Positions 40,601 to 55,600 of a stretch of DNA of 64,000 nt are shown here, piece after piece (within the stretch, counting starts at the first letter, position 1; every line of letters begins with the position of its first letter). Where the stretch lies: the NCBI RefSeq assembly GCF_024166365.1, contig NC_064842.1:28057001-28121000 (forward strand). Direction: 5' to 3'. This DNA is from Elephas maximus indicus. Lineage: Eukaryota; Chordata; Mammalia; Proboscidea; Elephantidae. The translations under genes were made by a program, and so were the position numbers. Below the pieces are notes generated by a model. The model searched no databases and had not been told where the DNA came from. It saw only the letters and a list, made by a program, of their open reading frames with translations.

Positions 40601-43600
40601 GACAAGGAGACCTATGTGATAATAGCAAACAGTACAAAGAAAAATTTAGGATCTGAAAATTGATTCCATTAAAATTTTTTATACCTGTGTACCCTTGGAA
40701 AGTATTCATGCACCCTCTTGGATAATGTGTTCACAGTTTAAGATTACAACTTTAGCTCACAGCACTATCTTGATAGGAAGTATTATGTTAAGCCCAAGAA
40801 ATTCTGTGCAAGTAGCTTGGTATCCATCCTCAAACTGATTTTTAGAAAAAACTGGACTAGATGACCTCTGAGATCTCTTCTGACTCATTTATAAACTAAA
40901 TTGGGACAGCTGTATTAGCAATAGGTATCTTTTCAGCTAGCATGGCTTTAGGCAAGGGTTGAATAAAATAATCAACAAAGCCTCATCAAATAAAGATGCT
41001 CAAAGAGAAAGGTTCCTAGAAGTCAGTCATATTGTTAACCAAATAGGATTTTGTGTCACAACTGACTTGTTTTTCACTGTTTTCAACATAAGACTTAACT
41101 GGTTAAACATAACTATTTATTTTAACTGTAAGTAGAACTTAGGCATGCTTGTTTAATGACGTCATATATTTCACCTGAGCCAACTATGATAAACATTTTC
41201 CATTAACATTTATTATTAGGTCAATTATATATTCCCATAAGTTGAAAAAAAAAAATCCCATAGTAAGTTGAATTGGAAAAATGTGTTGATATGGTTCATA
41301 CAGTACAGTCAGCCTTATAAACTTGAAGAAAAGTCACAGTTTCTCAAATACAAAATCAGTTCTTGACTGTGGCAGTGCCACATTTAGGAATTCCCTAAAC
41401 AACTTTATTTTTCACCTCATTTATTTCCTTTTGTGTAGTGAATAAAGAAGGGTAGAAGATGATACTTCTCTGCTGGATGCTGCCAACATATAGTCAAGAC
41501 TGAGAAAGTCAGACTATAGGGGGTAGTGAACGTAGGTCAGGTTTATTTGAATGAATGTAGTTGTTCCTTACCAGTTCTCCAAGTTAGAACTTTTGAACGT
41601 AGATTTTGTTAAATGCAAAACGTCAGTATATAAAATACATGTTATATAATGATAAAAGTGACTTTGATGTTACCAGTAAATACCACATTGAATGGGACAT
41701 TATAGGAGTGCAGTTCCTGACATTTTGGGTCCTATAAGTATAGAAGCAATTTATATCAAAAGAATTCTGAAAATAAATTTAGGTCCCACCTCAGGGAAAA
41801 ATAAAAATATTTACTACAATTTCTAAGTCAATTCAAAAGGCCAGTTTGATTTTTGTGTTTACATGTTATATATATTTGTACATAATTTTCTAATCAAAGT
41901 ACTTATTAATAACTAAGGCTAGTAATAATTTTAATGTAGTTAGGAAATACAAATCTGTTGTGAAATTTTAATGTTTTTCATATAACTTGTTTTCATCGTT
42001 TCATGTAACCACTGATATTTGAATTTGTGACACCATCTAATTAATAATTGCCCTCAGATTATCTTTTTAAATTATACTAGAATACGATGTTAAATTTTTC
42101 AACTCCAAATTTGATCATTTTTCTTTTTTATTTGTCCTCCCATAGTAATCAAAGCAAAGAAGCTTTCATTGACTGGGCAAGATACGATGATTCACAGGAT
42201 CACTTTTGTGAACTTGATGGTAATAAAATAAACTATTGTAATTAAATTGCTTGAACTTTAACACTTTTATAAGACATTTAAATCAGTGGAAATATAATCT
42301 TTTATAGCTTTAATAAACTGGATTTTGCTGTGTGGGTCTTCTGTCCATAATGGCATTTATTGAGAGTCTACGTTCCAGGCCTGCACTAAGTGTCTTAAAT
42401 ACGTTATTTCTGAACTTTACTGCCACCTTAATTAGATGTGTATTATGAGGAAACTGAGTCTCAAAATGACTAAATAACTTGCAAGAGCACACAGTAGGAA
42501 GAGGAAGAGCCAAGATTCAGTCCTAGATCTGATTGAATCCAAAACCTATATTCTTTTCCACTATGACACACCATTTCCTGTGGACTTTCGATTCAAGCCA
42601 CTTAGTTACAGGTCTGTGAACATTTTATAAAAATGTTTACACTGGAACTTGCTGAAGGTCTTAACAAATTAACCGAAAGATGCCTTCCAGCACTGGAGAG
42701 GGCTGATTTAAATTCCCCACTGCCTGCTTTCCAAGAATCTCCTGTAAGGGTATACAGCAGAGTAACTATTACTCTTAATAGAAGATAATTGCTGTGACTC
42801 AAAATTTTGATCTAAAGGAGAATGTTCCCAAATAGTTGTGCTGAATAGGCTTAAATCAGTCATTTGACCTCCCTTCAGCTTTTACCTTGGTGTGGTTATA
42901 TTTTGGTGGTGAAAAGCAATTTGGAGTTCAAGCAGACATAGTTGGAAGCAGACAACGGAAGTTCTTTTGAACTAATAAAGCATCTAGAATGATCATACTG
43001 TTTTTTTAATGATTTAAAAAAGATCCAAATGTAGAGTTGTGCTGTTAATCCAAACTATAATGGAATCAGTTACAGTGAGTACCTACTTACGGTGAATGAA
43101 GAAGACTGTGGGAATTGGGCATGTTATTACCATGGTTTATATGATTTCAGCAAGGAAATGTTTTAAATTCTTGGGTATCTAGATGTAATAACGGGCAGTT
43201 AATAAAATTACCCCCATTATGATATTTAGCACTGGCAAAGGTTTTAGCAAAGCAAACCGCTGTACCTAAGTTAAGCGTTCACAACACAGCTTACTCTTTG
43301 ATTTGATGTTTGGATGTCATTCTAATTATATTTGGTGCTTAACACTCATAGTTACTTCTTTCCAGCTTCTCATTTTACCTGTTCTTTTATTAAAATAAAA
43401 AACTTTTAGTAGTGCACACTTAACCAGTTTTCAGATTTAAAAAATTATTTCTGTCAATATATATTACTCTTTTAGTACATAGAAATCTAATGCAAAATAT
43501 TACTCATTTGTAAGGAATCACTTGCTATAAATAAATTGAAGTGCTAGAATATTTGTCATTTACATAAATAATGTTAACTCCTTTTTTAACATTAGCTTCT

Positions 43601-46600
43601 TAAATTGTAAAAGTGACATATCCATGAGAATTTATATAAAATGATCCTTTAAGACTTTTATGATTACATAACTAGAATAATTAGTAATTTTAATATTTTA
43701 TGCAATTATTATATAACCATGTAACTAATTGGATTACTGCTGCTTTTATGAGTAGTAAAATTCATATATGTCCCAATGACTTATACCTACAATTGTTTTT
43801 TCACTGCCAGGATAGTTTTAGAGTCAATGTTTAATTATTTCTGTTATCTAAATTCAGTGGATTAAAAAAAAAAAATCTAAAGACTATTCACCCCAGGTTA
43901 TTAGGGAATATATCCACACTGCCCTGCTTCCTGCTCTTTGGTGGTTGGTATTGTCTTTGTCTGAAAGGAAGATGACCCCTATAGGTCAAAACAATAGGTT
44001 CCTAAATAATTTAACATTTAATATCCTTTCAGTTAAGCTACTGTCCCTTCCCTACTTTGTTTTTTGTTATTGTCTTTATGCATAGCTTGTTTCTGCCCTC
44101 CCTCAGATTCTGCTCAAATATCACCTATTCATAAGAGAAGCCTGCACTGAACCTCCCTGTATAAAATAGTAACCGCTGTCACTGTTTCTCCCTTTGCGCT
44201 GCTGGGGTTTTTTCCCTAGAGTACTAACAATTACGTGACAGTGTATGGCATATAATTTAGTTTATCTGTTTGTCATCTGTCTTCAACTAAATTGTTAGCT
44301 TTTTGAGGGCAGGAACTTTGACTTTTTGATTCACTTCTGTATCTCTAGTGCTTATAACAGTGCCTAGACATGGTAGATGCTTAATAAATATTTGCTGAAT
44401 GAAGTAATTAGTTAATAAATAACCTAAATTGCGTGATAGATTCTTACTTTTATTTTTCCCCTTAAAACATGTTCATTAATAAATTAAAAATATTGTTTAA
44501 AACAGCAGTTTTTAAATCTGGTGTATCAAAATTACTTGGAAGCTTTATAAACTATAGATTCTCTGGCCTTTGACTTACTAAATCATGTTTTCACAGTGAG
44601 TTGGTAGCATTTGGGCTAAAGTTGGCGATGGAGGACTGTAGGCTCAACACTGAGTCATGACATAACGTTTTTACCTATGACCATAAGCAGAAAGCCTGCA
44701 CACTGAATTGGCCTGTGCTACCGTTATGTTTTAAGAGCTATATGGGTTAGAAGGCAGGGAGGAGTATCCATCCACCGAGAGGATGCAGTGTGGCCCCTTG
44801 TAACATTGATATTAAATTAGGAAAGTGAAAAGAAAGCTCAATCGGGAAAATGGTATACTTGAGCAGGAGGAAGAAAAAACAGTTCAATTTGATGAATTTG
44901 CAGAATCAGGGATTTTGATCCAGTGGAAATCGTTTGAATCCTTAGATAATGGTTAACATGGTCAAATAGATAGAACGGCTTTGGAGCATTGTTGTAGAGG
45001 GAAGAAGAAGAGAAAACATTTTGCGGGGAGGACATAGTAGGATCCAAAGAAAATTATCTTGAATGAATGATGTGGCTGTACAAATGGAGAGAAATTATAG
45101 TTTAGGAATTAAACTCAGTGTCATAGGTGGCACATGGGCAAGGATGGGTGCCACCACTGTTGTGTTTATGACGACAGCTCAACCTGTATTTGCTTTCTCT
45201 CACACTCTTCACTCTGAATTCCATGAAACTATTCTTTATATAGGTCGGGGTCGCCAAACTTCCTGTAAATGGACAGATAGTAAATCTTTTAGGCTTTCTG
45301 GACCACATGACTACTCAACTCTGCCGTTGTAGCATGAAAGCAGCACACTACACGAATGAACATGGCAGTGTTCCATTAAAACTTCTGTTAAAAAATAGGG
45401 GCGTGCCAGATTTGGCCCCTGGGCTGTAGTTTGTCAACCTCTTATATAAGTTAAAAAAAAAAAAAAAAAACACTCTTATCATAATTTGAAAATTAAAAAA
45501 AGGTATTAAAAGATTTTAAGCATTTTTAGAAACAACTTTTGATTCAATTAAGGAAATAAACATTGAGAATGTAAGTTTCACTTAAGAAAGTAGTTATAAA
45601 AAACTGATACAATGATTTTTAAGCTCCCTTAAAATGTATTTTAAATGATTGTACTTTAGTATTTGAAGTAAGTTTTTTTTTTAATTGTGTTGGTTAGTTG
45701 GTTTTGTTGGGACGAGGGGTTGATACTAATCCAGTATGCACATTCATAGATGATCGTACATACATGTAGGCTTACATGTACACACAGGCACATGCATAAA
45801 TTCTTCATTCTTCTCGCTCTCTCTATATATATGTGAGTTAGTGAATATATCTTTATGTTGTATCTAATAATAATTGTAGAGTTTATATAATACAATTACT
45901 GCAAATGAGTTTATTCAAGGACAGATCAAATAAATTAAAAATATATAACTTAGAAATTAAATAATGAAATGTAAAACCTTTTATTGGTTTTTAGTAAAAG
46001 CCATACTTTTATTAACTTTATGATTTGTATTTTTAAATTAAGATTTTAAAGCTTAAATTGTTGTTTTTAAGTCTCAAGTCAGCCTTTGTTCTTAAGTTGG
46101 ACAGTTTCTATCTCTCCATCTTTAAATTAGCCATTTTCTGTTTAACTTGTAGAGTCTCTTTATAATTCTAGGGCTGGAAATATAGCAAGTATTCTTTCAA
46201 TAAGGAAACCCTGGTGGTGCAGTGGTTAAGTGTTACTGCTGCTAACCAAAGGGTTGGCAGTTCGAATCCGCCAGGCGCTCCTTGGAAACTCTATGGGGCA
46301 GTTCTACTCTGTCCTATAGAGTTGCTGTGAGTCGGAATCGACTCAACGGCACTGGGTTTTCTTATTCTTTCTATAGACTGATAAAATCATGTTTTCAATG
46401 TCCATAATGATAATTTATAATTTCTTTGTACTCTTCCTATATCATGAAAGTACCAGGTAACTCTTGGAAGGCATGGATTAGCACTGTATTTTCCCCTTAT
46501 GATTATGGACATTTCCTATCTATGCTCGTTGAATGTCCAATGAATATAGTTGCCTGCAGGAAAATATATTATCAGGTAATAAAGGGACGAAGATGTTTAA

Positions 46601-49600
46601 TGACCATATTTGGCCCCTGTTTTAAGCCAGGTGCCTATGTACTATTGATTTACTCCCGTGACACCAAAAGACAGTAAGCATATAAATAAAGGAGTTAATG
46701 TATGTGGTACTTGAGCTTGTATACATTACGATCATACCTGTGTGTAGCATTGTTATTGCGGTTTTTCTTTAGTTATGAAAGCATGTGTTTCCCTCAATAA
46801 TTAAGCCTCAACATGTGAGCCTTAACAATTAGACCATTTTTGTTTGACTTTTGTGTCTGTCAAAGATCTTTGTTACAATGCTGTCCAAATAATAGAGATC
46901 TAATAAATCCTCATTTGGGTTTCAGCATGGAAAATTATTATTTAATTTGCAATATTTTAACAAGTTTTTGAAAGTTGTGCCTACTATGTATTGTTTGGGG
47001 GGGGGGAGCTCTTTAGTATGTTAATATTGGTAAACATAAATTGACAACATTTTTTTTTTAGTAGAGCATATGAAGCTCTGTGAAGAATCAGTTTGAATCA
47101 CAAAGCTATTGAGCCATTTATTCTTAAATTTATAATTCCAAATAGAGAGTGGTAGGGAAATCTCTATAATATAGTATATGTTAACAAAATAAATGCTTCT
47201 AAGCATGTCTTCAGATAGCTATATACTTAGAGAAGAAATCATATAAAATATTAAAAAAGGTTATGATTCTGTTAGATCTTTTCAGTCCTAGGTGGCTGAA
47301 ACATGGAAAATGATTAATGCCTCTAATGAGGTGAGGAATGTTATATTACTTAGACAAGCACCATGTATCCAAAGGAAAAGGAGGGGTTATTTTTCCTGTC
47401 TCGTAAGTAATTTGTCCAAGTTGTTAAAAATCCTGGGTGAAGCAGATTCACAAATGTGCTAACTACTCTACCATTTTAGCTGGAGATTACTTAAAAAGCA
47501 TAGCATTTCTCTGACCTTCTGGTAGTCATGTTTGCTTTGCAACGCTGAATTTTAGATAAATGGTGAAATACGGATGGTTTTTATGAATTGTTTCTTGGCA
47601 GATGAGAGGTCTCCAGCTGCTCAATATGTAGACCTGTTGCTGAACCCAGAGCGTTACACTGGTTATAAAGGGTCTTCTGCATGGAGAGTGTGGAACAGCA
47701 TCTATGAAGAAAACTGTTTCAAGTAACTGAAGGGGGTAGGGGAAGGAGGAGGAGTAAGTAAGGGAAGGGGAGGCTGGAGAGTATTTTTTTCTGTTGGTAA
47801 AAATTACATATAAAAGTCAAACTATTTTATATTCGAGTTCTGTGCTTTGTTTCAGGCCCCGATCTGTTTATCGTCCTTTAAATCCCTTGGCACCCAGCCG
47901 AGGTGGGTTTTCCTTATATTTTCATGCTTTTAGGGGTTGTTTACAAAATGCCTTTGTAACTAAACTTGATATTGAAACAATAACGACTATTTTATGTTTT
48001 GCTTAATTTGAATTATCAAAAGTGTAAGATAGTCATAGTTAAATCTCAAGATTTCGTCTCAAGATTATATACGTTTTATATAATTCCTGTCATTCTGTGT
48101 GCCTAATTACTGTCCTGAGTGCCATCTATGTGCCAGACCCTAAACTAGGAGCTTTCTGTAAAATAAATTAGAATATGTGAGTAATCCAAATGTATCAGAG
48201 GTTCCTGGGGAACTCTTAAAAATCTGGATGTACAGGCCCTACCCCATACCAATTAAGTGAGAATCCTTAGGGATAGGACCCAGGTGTCATTATTTTTCAA
48301 ACTCCCCAGATAACACCAGTATACAGCCAGATTTGAGAACCAATGGCTAATAGCAGTGTTTCTCAAACTTTGGCATACGAATCACTTAGGAGCCCTTTTA
48401 AAATAGGATATCAGCCAGTTGTAAGGTTATAGAGAAGGTTTAGACAAGATAGGTTGCCTACAGCAGTACTCTAGACTGTGCTGCCCAGTAAGGTAGCCAG
48501 TTGCCACATGGGGCTAACAAGCACTTGAAATACAGTTAGTATGAAACTATCTTAAATTTTTTTTAATCTTAGTCAATTTAAATTAAAAAACAGAAGCAGT
48601 GTAGATTTTTTTTTCCATTAAGCAACTTTATTGTTTTGATAGGACTACATTTTACTTTAATTAACCCTTGTATCATTTAGAAATTGTTGTGTTATACTTT
48701 TATTGTATGTACATGGATTGAATGTGTATTTTTTTTTTTTTAATGTGGCTATCAGAACTCTTTAAATTATATCTGTGGCTCACACTGTATTGCTGTTGCA
48801 CAGCATTGCTATAAACAGTTGGAGGTTATTCAGTATAAAACTTCTGGACACATCCTCAGTCTGTTCTCAGTGAGGAACCCTAAAAGTGACCTGCCATTTC
48901 AGTGTTTTCTTTAGACCAGGATTGATTTAAGAAATTGAATTTTCTGGACTAGGTTTGTATCTTTAGGCCTTTCCAAGATGCACTTGGAAAGTCTGGATGG
49001 ATGGACTAGTCCTAGATGCTCACTGTATTACAATGTGGCAAATATTCTTCAAATTCGTGCAGAAACTGCTTGGAGAAGGGAATTGGGGCATGGAAAAGAT
49101 GTGCATGGCTTTGTAGCTTTAGCCTCTTTTGCTACATTTACCTCATAACGACTTTTTAAAGAAGTTAATTGTATTAATTTTATAATATTTTTGCTTGTCA
49201 GAAATCACATCATCCTGTCCGAGATGAGGTGTGTGTGTGTATAAAAAAATACAAAGATTTTTTTCTTATAAAAAATGGAAACACAAGCTTTTGTTGTTTA
49301 CTTCCTACCATGCATATTGTGTCCATTTTCCAGGTCATCAGGTATTCTTCCCAGCATGCTCTTTATGGCCATCATGTACATGTATCATAATTTCTGTAAA
49401 CAGGAGCCTATTGTTGAACATTTAGACTGTCCCAGATCACAGAGAACATGGGGATAAACGGCCTCGTAGTTTTTGTTTTCGCACACATCTCTTTTCATCA
49501 CTACTTTTAATTAATATAAATGCTTCCAATGAGTCTTTTTTTTGAAGCTGGTTTTCTTCCTCATATAAATCAAGGTTAGAAAATCTTTTATTTCTTATAC

Positions 49601-52600
49601 TGAGCCACTGATTCACAGGGGGAAGAAATGGAATGTAACAAATAAGTAGAAAAAAGGGAACAAAGTTAAATGTTCAGTTTAATCTTATTAAGGTCTCTTT
49701 GTTTTCAAAATAATAAATTTTTGTTACAAAAAATCAAACAGTGAAATTTTATGAAGTAAAAAGTCTATTGTTAGCAGTTTGCTACATACTGCTCCAGACA
49801 TTTACATGAAACTATAGGGGACATGTTTATGTATGTGTCTCTATATTCCATGTACACACTGTGTTTTACATAAGTGGGGTTATGTTGTTCCGCAGCCTGC
49901 TCTTTTCTCTAATAAAATATCACATATAAAGATATTTATATCTCAGAATATCACCTTTTTCTATTTTTAGTTTAAATGTTTTAATTATACAAAATTTTAT
50001 AAAATTTTAAGTAATACAAAAGTTACATAATGTAAAAAGGGAAAGTTCCCCTTTCCCCTCCCCCCAGCATCCCCACTCTGCCTCCACACACTTCATGTTC
50101 CATAGTATGGGTTTGGAAGCCATTCTTCCAGACCTTTTCTATGATCACTTACTTTTAAAGCAGAAGATATAATTGTTCACTCAATAAAACCAACAAATCC
50201 TAGCAAATAGACTTTCAGAGACATGAGACTGCTGGAAAGATGAAGACAGGAAGGAAGGCACTACATAGAAAAGTTACCATATTTTTACACAAATAATGTG
50301 TGCCTTCTCGACTGCAGTCGGTTTTTTTTTTTAAATGTGTGCCTTCTACGTTTGTTTGCCAGCCACACCTTCCCCCTGCAAGGTATACCATAAGTGCCAC
50401 TATGCTAGTTTTTTTTTAACATTTTGCTGTAAAAAAAAAAAAAATTAGCGTAGTACTCTTACAAAAATACCTCCTCTGGGGAGGGCACAGTTGGCAAACA
50501 AATGCAGAAGGCCTGCATTATTTGTGTAAAAATATGGTAGTGGGAGGGAAGAGGAGAAAAGAAGAATGAAAGGGAAACAAAAGACTAGGTAAAAGAGAAA
50601 GAATGAATATTCCATGAAGTAATTAAATGACACACTGTTAGTTGTCAATTAACATCTCTTCAGTCATCTCAACTGTGTTTCTTCCATACTATTCTTGAGC
50701 CATACAGGTTAGGCTTCTAGAACTGTTTTTTTCAACAGTTTTTTTCTAAAAACAAAACCTTAGAAACCCACATATAAAGCTGATAAAAAGCAGAGCTGCT
50801 GTGGAGCCTCCGAGCCCAGCTCCTTGGCTTCTTCCTCACCTCCAGGAAGTCTGGAAGCTCTGCAGTGAGGGTTTCACCAATTAGAGTTTGGAAAACACTC
50901 TTATTAATATATATGTACTGAAGAGCAGTAATTTAAAAAGGAAAACGTATTCCAGCTTAGGACAGTAGTGTTCAGAGAGGATTGTGTGATTGTAATAATG
51001 CTTAAAATAGTGGCTTTGTATATGTATTTGTGAGTTAACTATTGAAATTAGTAGTCTTCATGGCTGTTTTTAGTTTTTGGATATTTTATTATTTATTGTA
51101 TAAAACATGTAAAATCTGGTACTCTTTGGCCTGTATTCTTATTATGAAGTCTCATTTTCAACATGACTATACACTGACCAAGGTTCATGGTAAAAATTAA
51201 TAGGCTAACAGTAAATTTTAATACATATTAAATAGAATTGGAATCTGAACTGTGTAAGACATTTTGTAAAATCCTTTCTATTATTCTCTCTTTCAGGAGA
51301 AGATGATGGTGAGTTAAAACTCTTGTATTTGTGTTTGCTTCAAGTGTACAGGAAGTGTTTTTAATGATCAAAATTTGATTTTTCCTCTCCTTAATTGAAA
51401 GGAAAATATTTTTCCTATTTTTTTCAGAGAATAGCTACCAATGAATGGTGACAATTTAAAAACAAGAACTTATTTTAATATGTAATATAAAATTATCCTA
51501 TGTTAAAAAAGAATGTAAACTCCCTTTTTCCTAAGTCTTTAGTACAGGTTTGCATTCCAGGTTCCCTATTTTCTGGTTTTTATAATCTACTTGATACATT
51601 CTGAGGAAATGGAGAGAAATTGATGAAGACAGTTTTATCAGATAATTTGCTTTGTAACCTCTTTGTTTTCTTACTGACTGAAATTTATAACCTGTTATAA
51701 ATGTATTTGTTGTATGTATCTGTATTCTATGTGCACACTGTGTTTTACATAAATGAGGTTATTATGTACTGCAGCCTGTTATTTTTTCTAACAAAGATTA
51801 AATATAAAGATCTTTATGTTTCAATATATGTAGATAATCCTTTTTTTTTTTCTATTTTCAAAGAAATTAGAAAATTTATCAACAACTTATCAATGATTGG
51901 TTACTGAGTGAATAGGGATCATAGGGTGCTCCCAAAACAGACAAAATAATTATTTCAAACGGGTATTTACTTACCTGTGTTCAAGGGCACTCTGATGGGA
52001 TTTGTGAAGGACAGAAAAAAGTATGGAACGTGATAGGACAGCTTAATAGAGGAGGTGGCATTTAAGATGAATTTTGAATAATGGGCAGCTTAAAATTGGA
52101 TAGTACATGCTAGTTCGAGGAAACCTAGGAGTTGAGAAAGGAAAAGTCAAGTATGTTTGAGAGTACAGCAAGTAAGTAGATCCATCTAGCAGTAGGAAAG
52201 ACTTTTATATAATAAAACAAAAAATATCCACTGCTCTTTTTTTTTTTTTTCTTGAGTCCATTCCTACTCATGGCAACCATGTCTGTTGCAGAGTAGAACT
52301 GCTTCATAGGGTTTTCTTTGTTGTAATCTTTATGAAAGTAGATCACCAGGCATTTCTTTTGTAGCAGTTCTGGGTGAGTTTCAACCGCCAACTTTTAGGT
52401 TGGTAGCTGAGAACAAACTGCGCCACCTAGGGGTCTTCAGCTATTTAGGAATAGTTAAAATTAGAAAGATGGGTAGAGGTAAAATTATTAAGGACCTTGG
52501 GAGTTAGACTTACCCTGTTGACAGTTGAGGTTTTTTGAGTAAACAAGTTTTATAATGATGAATGATCCTTAGTGTATGTTGAATGAATGAATCAACAGGA

Positions 52601-55600
52601 AGATGTTTATGTTGTTTTGCAAAGTGTAAAGACTCTCAGGAGGAAAAGAAGTTCCCCACTATCTAATTTATCCCCTAGACTCCTTGCTAAGCTCATCTCT
52701 GTGTGGAGTTTTTCTTAGTTAAAACAAGTATTAATAAGATAAGGATAGGTAAATTAGGAAATCCATTAAGGGTATTGGTTTTTATTGACTGCCATCTTTT
52801 TTTTTTTTAACTCAGAAGAACAGTATCGGGCCAGGAATAGTTCTTTTAAGATTCATGTACAGATAAATCAAACCCCTCCTTATTTTATTCAACTTTTCTG
52901 AAGATTGTCTTGCAAATTAAGGGATTTCTTATCATCCTTTGAAACTCAGTAAAAAAAAAAACAAACCCACTGCCGTCGAGTCAATTCTGACTCATAGCGA
53001 CCCTATAGGACAGAGTAGAACTGCCCCATAGAGTTTCCAAGGAGCGCCTGGCGGATTTGAATTGCCGACCTCTTGGTTAGCAGCCGTAGCACTTAACCTC
53101 TACGCCAGTCTTAGATAATTGAGGGTACCTACTTTTTTTTTTTTTTTTTAACCTAGCTGTACTGGCTCAGAAAACATGGGATAATTAATGATTGAAGTTT
53201 TGCATTATAATTCACTATCTGGGGAATTTTAAAAAAGTGCTGTGGTTATTACCATCAAAAGCAAATTTAAGATTATTGAACTGTTATCCCCCCATGCATT
53301 TACATATTTAAGCCTTCTAATGGATAAGATTTACTTAATATTTTGACTGAATATAGCATTTTCTCAAATATTTTAATAGTCAAAATATAATAAGAATGTT
53401 CTCTGGAGAGGGATGCTGGTGAGGAGTGAGCTTCTGGGATCAGGTGGACACTGAGACTATGTTGGCTTCTCCTGCCTGAAGGGGAGATGAGAGGGTGGAG
53501 GGTGTTGGAAGCTGGCGAAATGGACACGAAAAGAGAGAGCAGAGGGAGAGAGCAGGCTGTCTCATTAGGGGGAGAGTAATTGGGAGTATGTAGCAAGGTG
53601 TATATAAGTTTTTGTGTGAGGGACTGACTTGATTTATAAACTTTCACTTAAAACACAATAAAAATTATTAAAAAAAAATGTTCTCCCAGTATTACTTAAA
53701 TTACTTGTGGGTTCTGTTTTCTAAAACCCTATGCCTATTTTTCCACGTTACACAAATCAGTGGAAACTTCTACAGATACTCCTTAATATGTCATAATAGG
53801 AAATATTTATTCTAGTTTATAGATGACCATTTTAAATATTTTAATTCAATTCTTTCTCTGATTTTTAGGAGAATCATTCTACACATGGCTAGAAGGTAAA
53901 CTTAATGTTTGCATTTTAGATGTATTGGCTTCTTGAAAAAAAAAACTGATTTATTTAATATATATTTTTTAAGTTCTAGGATTTCATTATCTAGACAATA
54001 ACTTAGTGTTTGGAAGAAAATAACATTTGCTTTAAAGGTTGTTATATTTTGGGCTAAAATTATTAGAAAATTTTGAGGATACTGACTAGCTAAAAACCAG
54101 TGTTATAAAAGTATACAGGCCAGGTACTGTCCTCAAGTGTTCACAACTGCTCCCAGTCTTGTTTTCATTCTGTATGCAGTACTCATCCAAACTACTTTTC
54201 TGGTAACCAGTATGCAAATCTATTTTTAAAGTAGAGACATTCATTTTGGAAGGAAGTCCTTTTTTTAGATGTAAAATTGAGGGAACGTAAATTTGAATTC
54301 AGAAGGTTTTAAACACGTTTGCACATGTTAATATAATCTAAACTTGGTTAACTAAAGGATAAAGCTATCTTAGATCCCAATGTATTATACAGTCACATGC
54401 CACATAAAGTCCTTTAGGGCAATGTTCGACCGCACATAGTCTGCAGTCCAAGATGCGCCCTACAGGGAATGCCCACAGCCAGACTCAGCCCCGAGCCTGC
54501 CCTGCCACACCTACCTACAGGAACAGGTGCCCCTGCCATTGGGAGGAGTGGTCACCCGATCCTGCTCCCAAGAGCCTGAGGTTGGCATGCTTGTGCCCAG
54601 AGCTTCTCTGCCATGACCTTCAGGGGGCTGCAGGGCTGTGCACCAGGCTGGCTGAATGCTCACCCAAGGTGTCTGTAGTGGGAGCTGCACAGGCCATACA
54701 CCACATACCAGTCCCCTACCAACGTACCTGGAGCCCCATAGACCCAGATGTTCCTACAACATCCAAATCACGTAACGTCCTGTTTCACAGAATGTATCGT
54801 GAACATTAAGTGACATATGACTATACTTTTGTATTCTCGTATTTTCCAGTGTTGAAAATATCAAATGTTATCAACGGAAAGCTGAAATACCCTAGGATTT
54901 TTACAACTTTTGCTAATAACTGGATAGCTATTACTTTATAAAAATTTACTTTAGCAAATTGCCATTAGTTCCTGAAACGAAAAATTAAAATATATTGATG
55001 AAAGACAAGAGAGTTGAATGATATAGGAAAATTGATATCTCATAGCCATAACTACAGATTTCAATGTTAAATAGTTAATCCTATTTTATGTTTGTTAGTC
55101 TATCATGTTATTTTATGAGCATGATTTCTCTTTGTTTTTAATGAGCTATGTGCATACATTGGCCATTGTTAAGGTGAACATTTTTGATGTACAAACACTG
55201 TTAGGAGTTACATTGATAAATGCCCTACGTGGAAGAAGATCTTTAACTTGGTTTAATTAGGTTTACTCTAAAGATACAAATTGTAAAAAGTAGCAGGTTA
55301 AAAGAGGTAGTCAGAGTCTCTGATTACTGATAATAGAGGATGAGAATGAAGTTTAGGGTCAATATTGGATTCTGGGATATACTATATCAACCATGTTCCT
55401 TGTATCTTATTCTCGGGAGTCCCTGAATATTGTGGTTCCAGAGAGCACTCTTATTTAGAGGCAACTCATTCAGCCTTTTCTGAGTTTCCCTTTGCTCCTC
55501 TGGGACATGAGAGTCGCAGTAGCCATCCTACTTGCCTACACTGTGAGTGTAGATGTTACCTGTAAGAATTCCTCCGAAAATCATTAATCAAATGCCAAAT

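Noticed and set aside
46996..47006. G-run as a G-quadruplex
   Set aside because: A single uninterrupted G tract without further G runs nearby; likely a homopolymer.
54453..54809. 118-residue open frame
   Set aside because: Lies inside the GC-rich core of a Tigger-like element; no splice context or family match.
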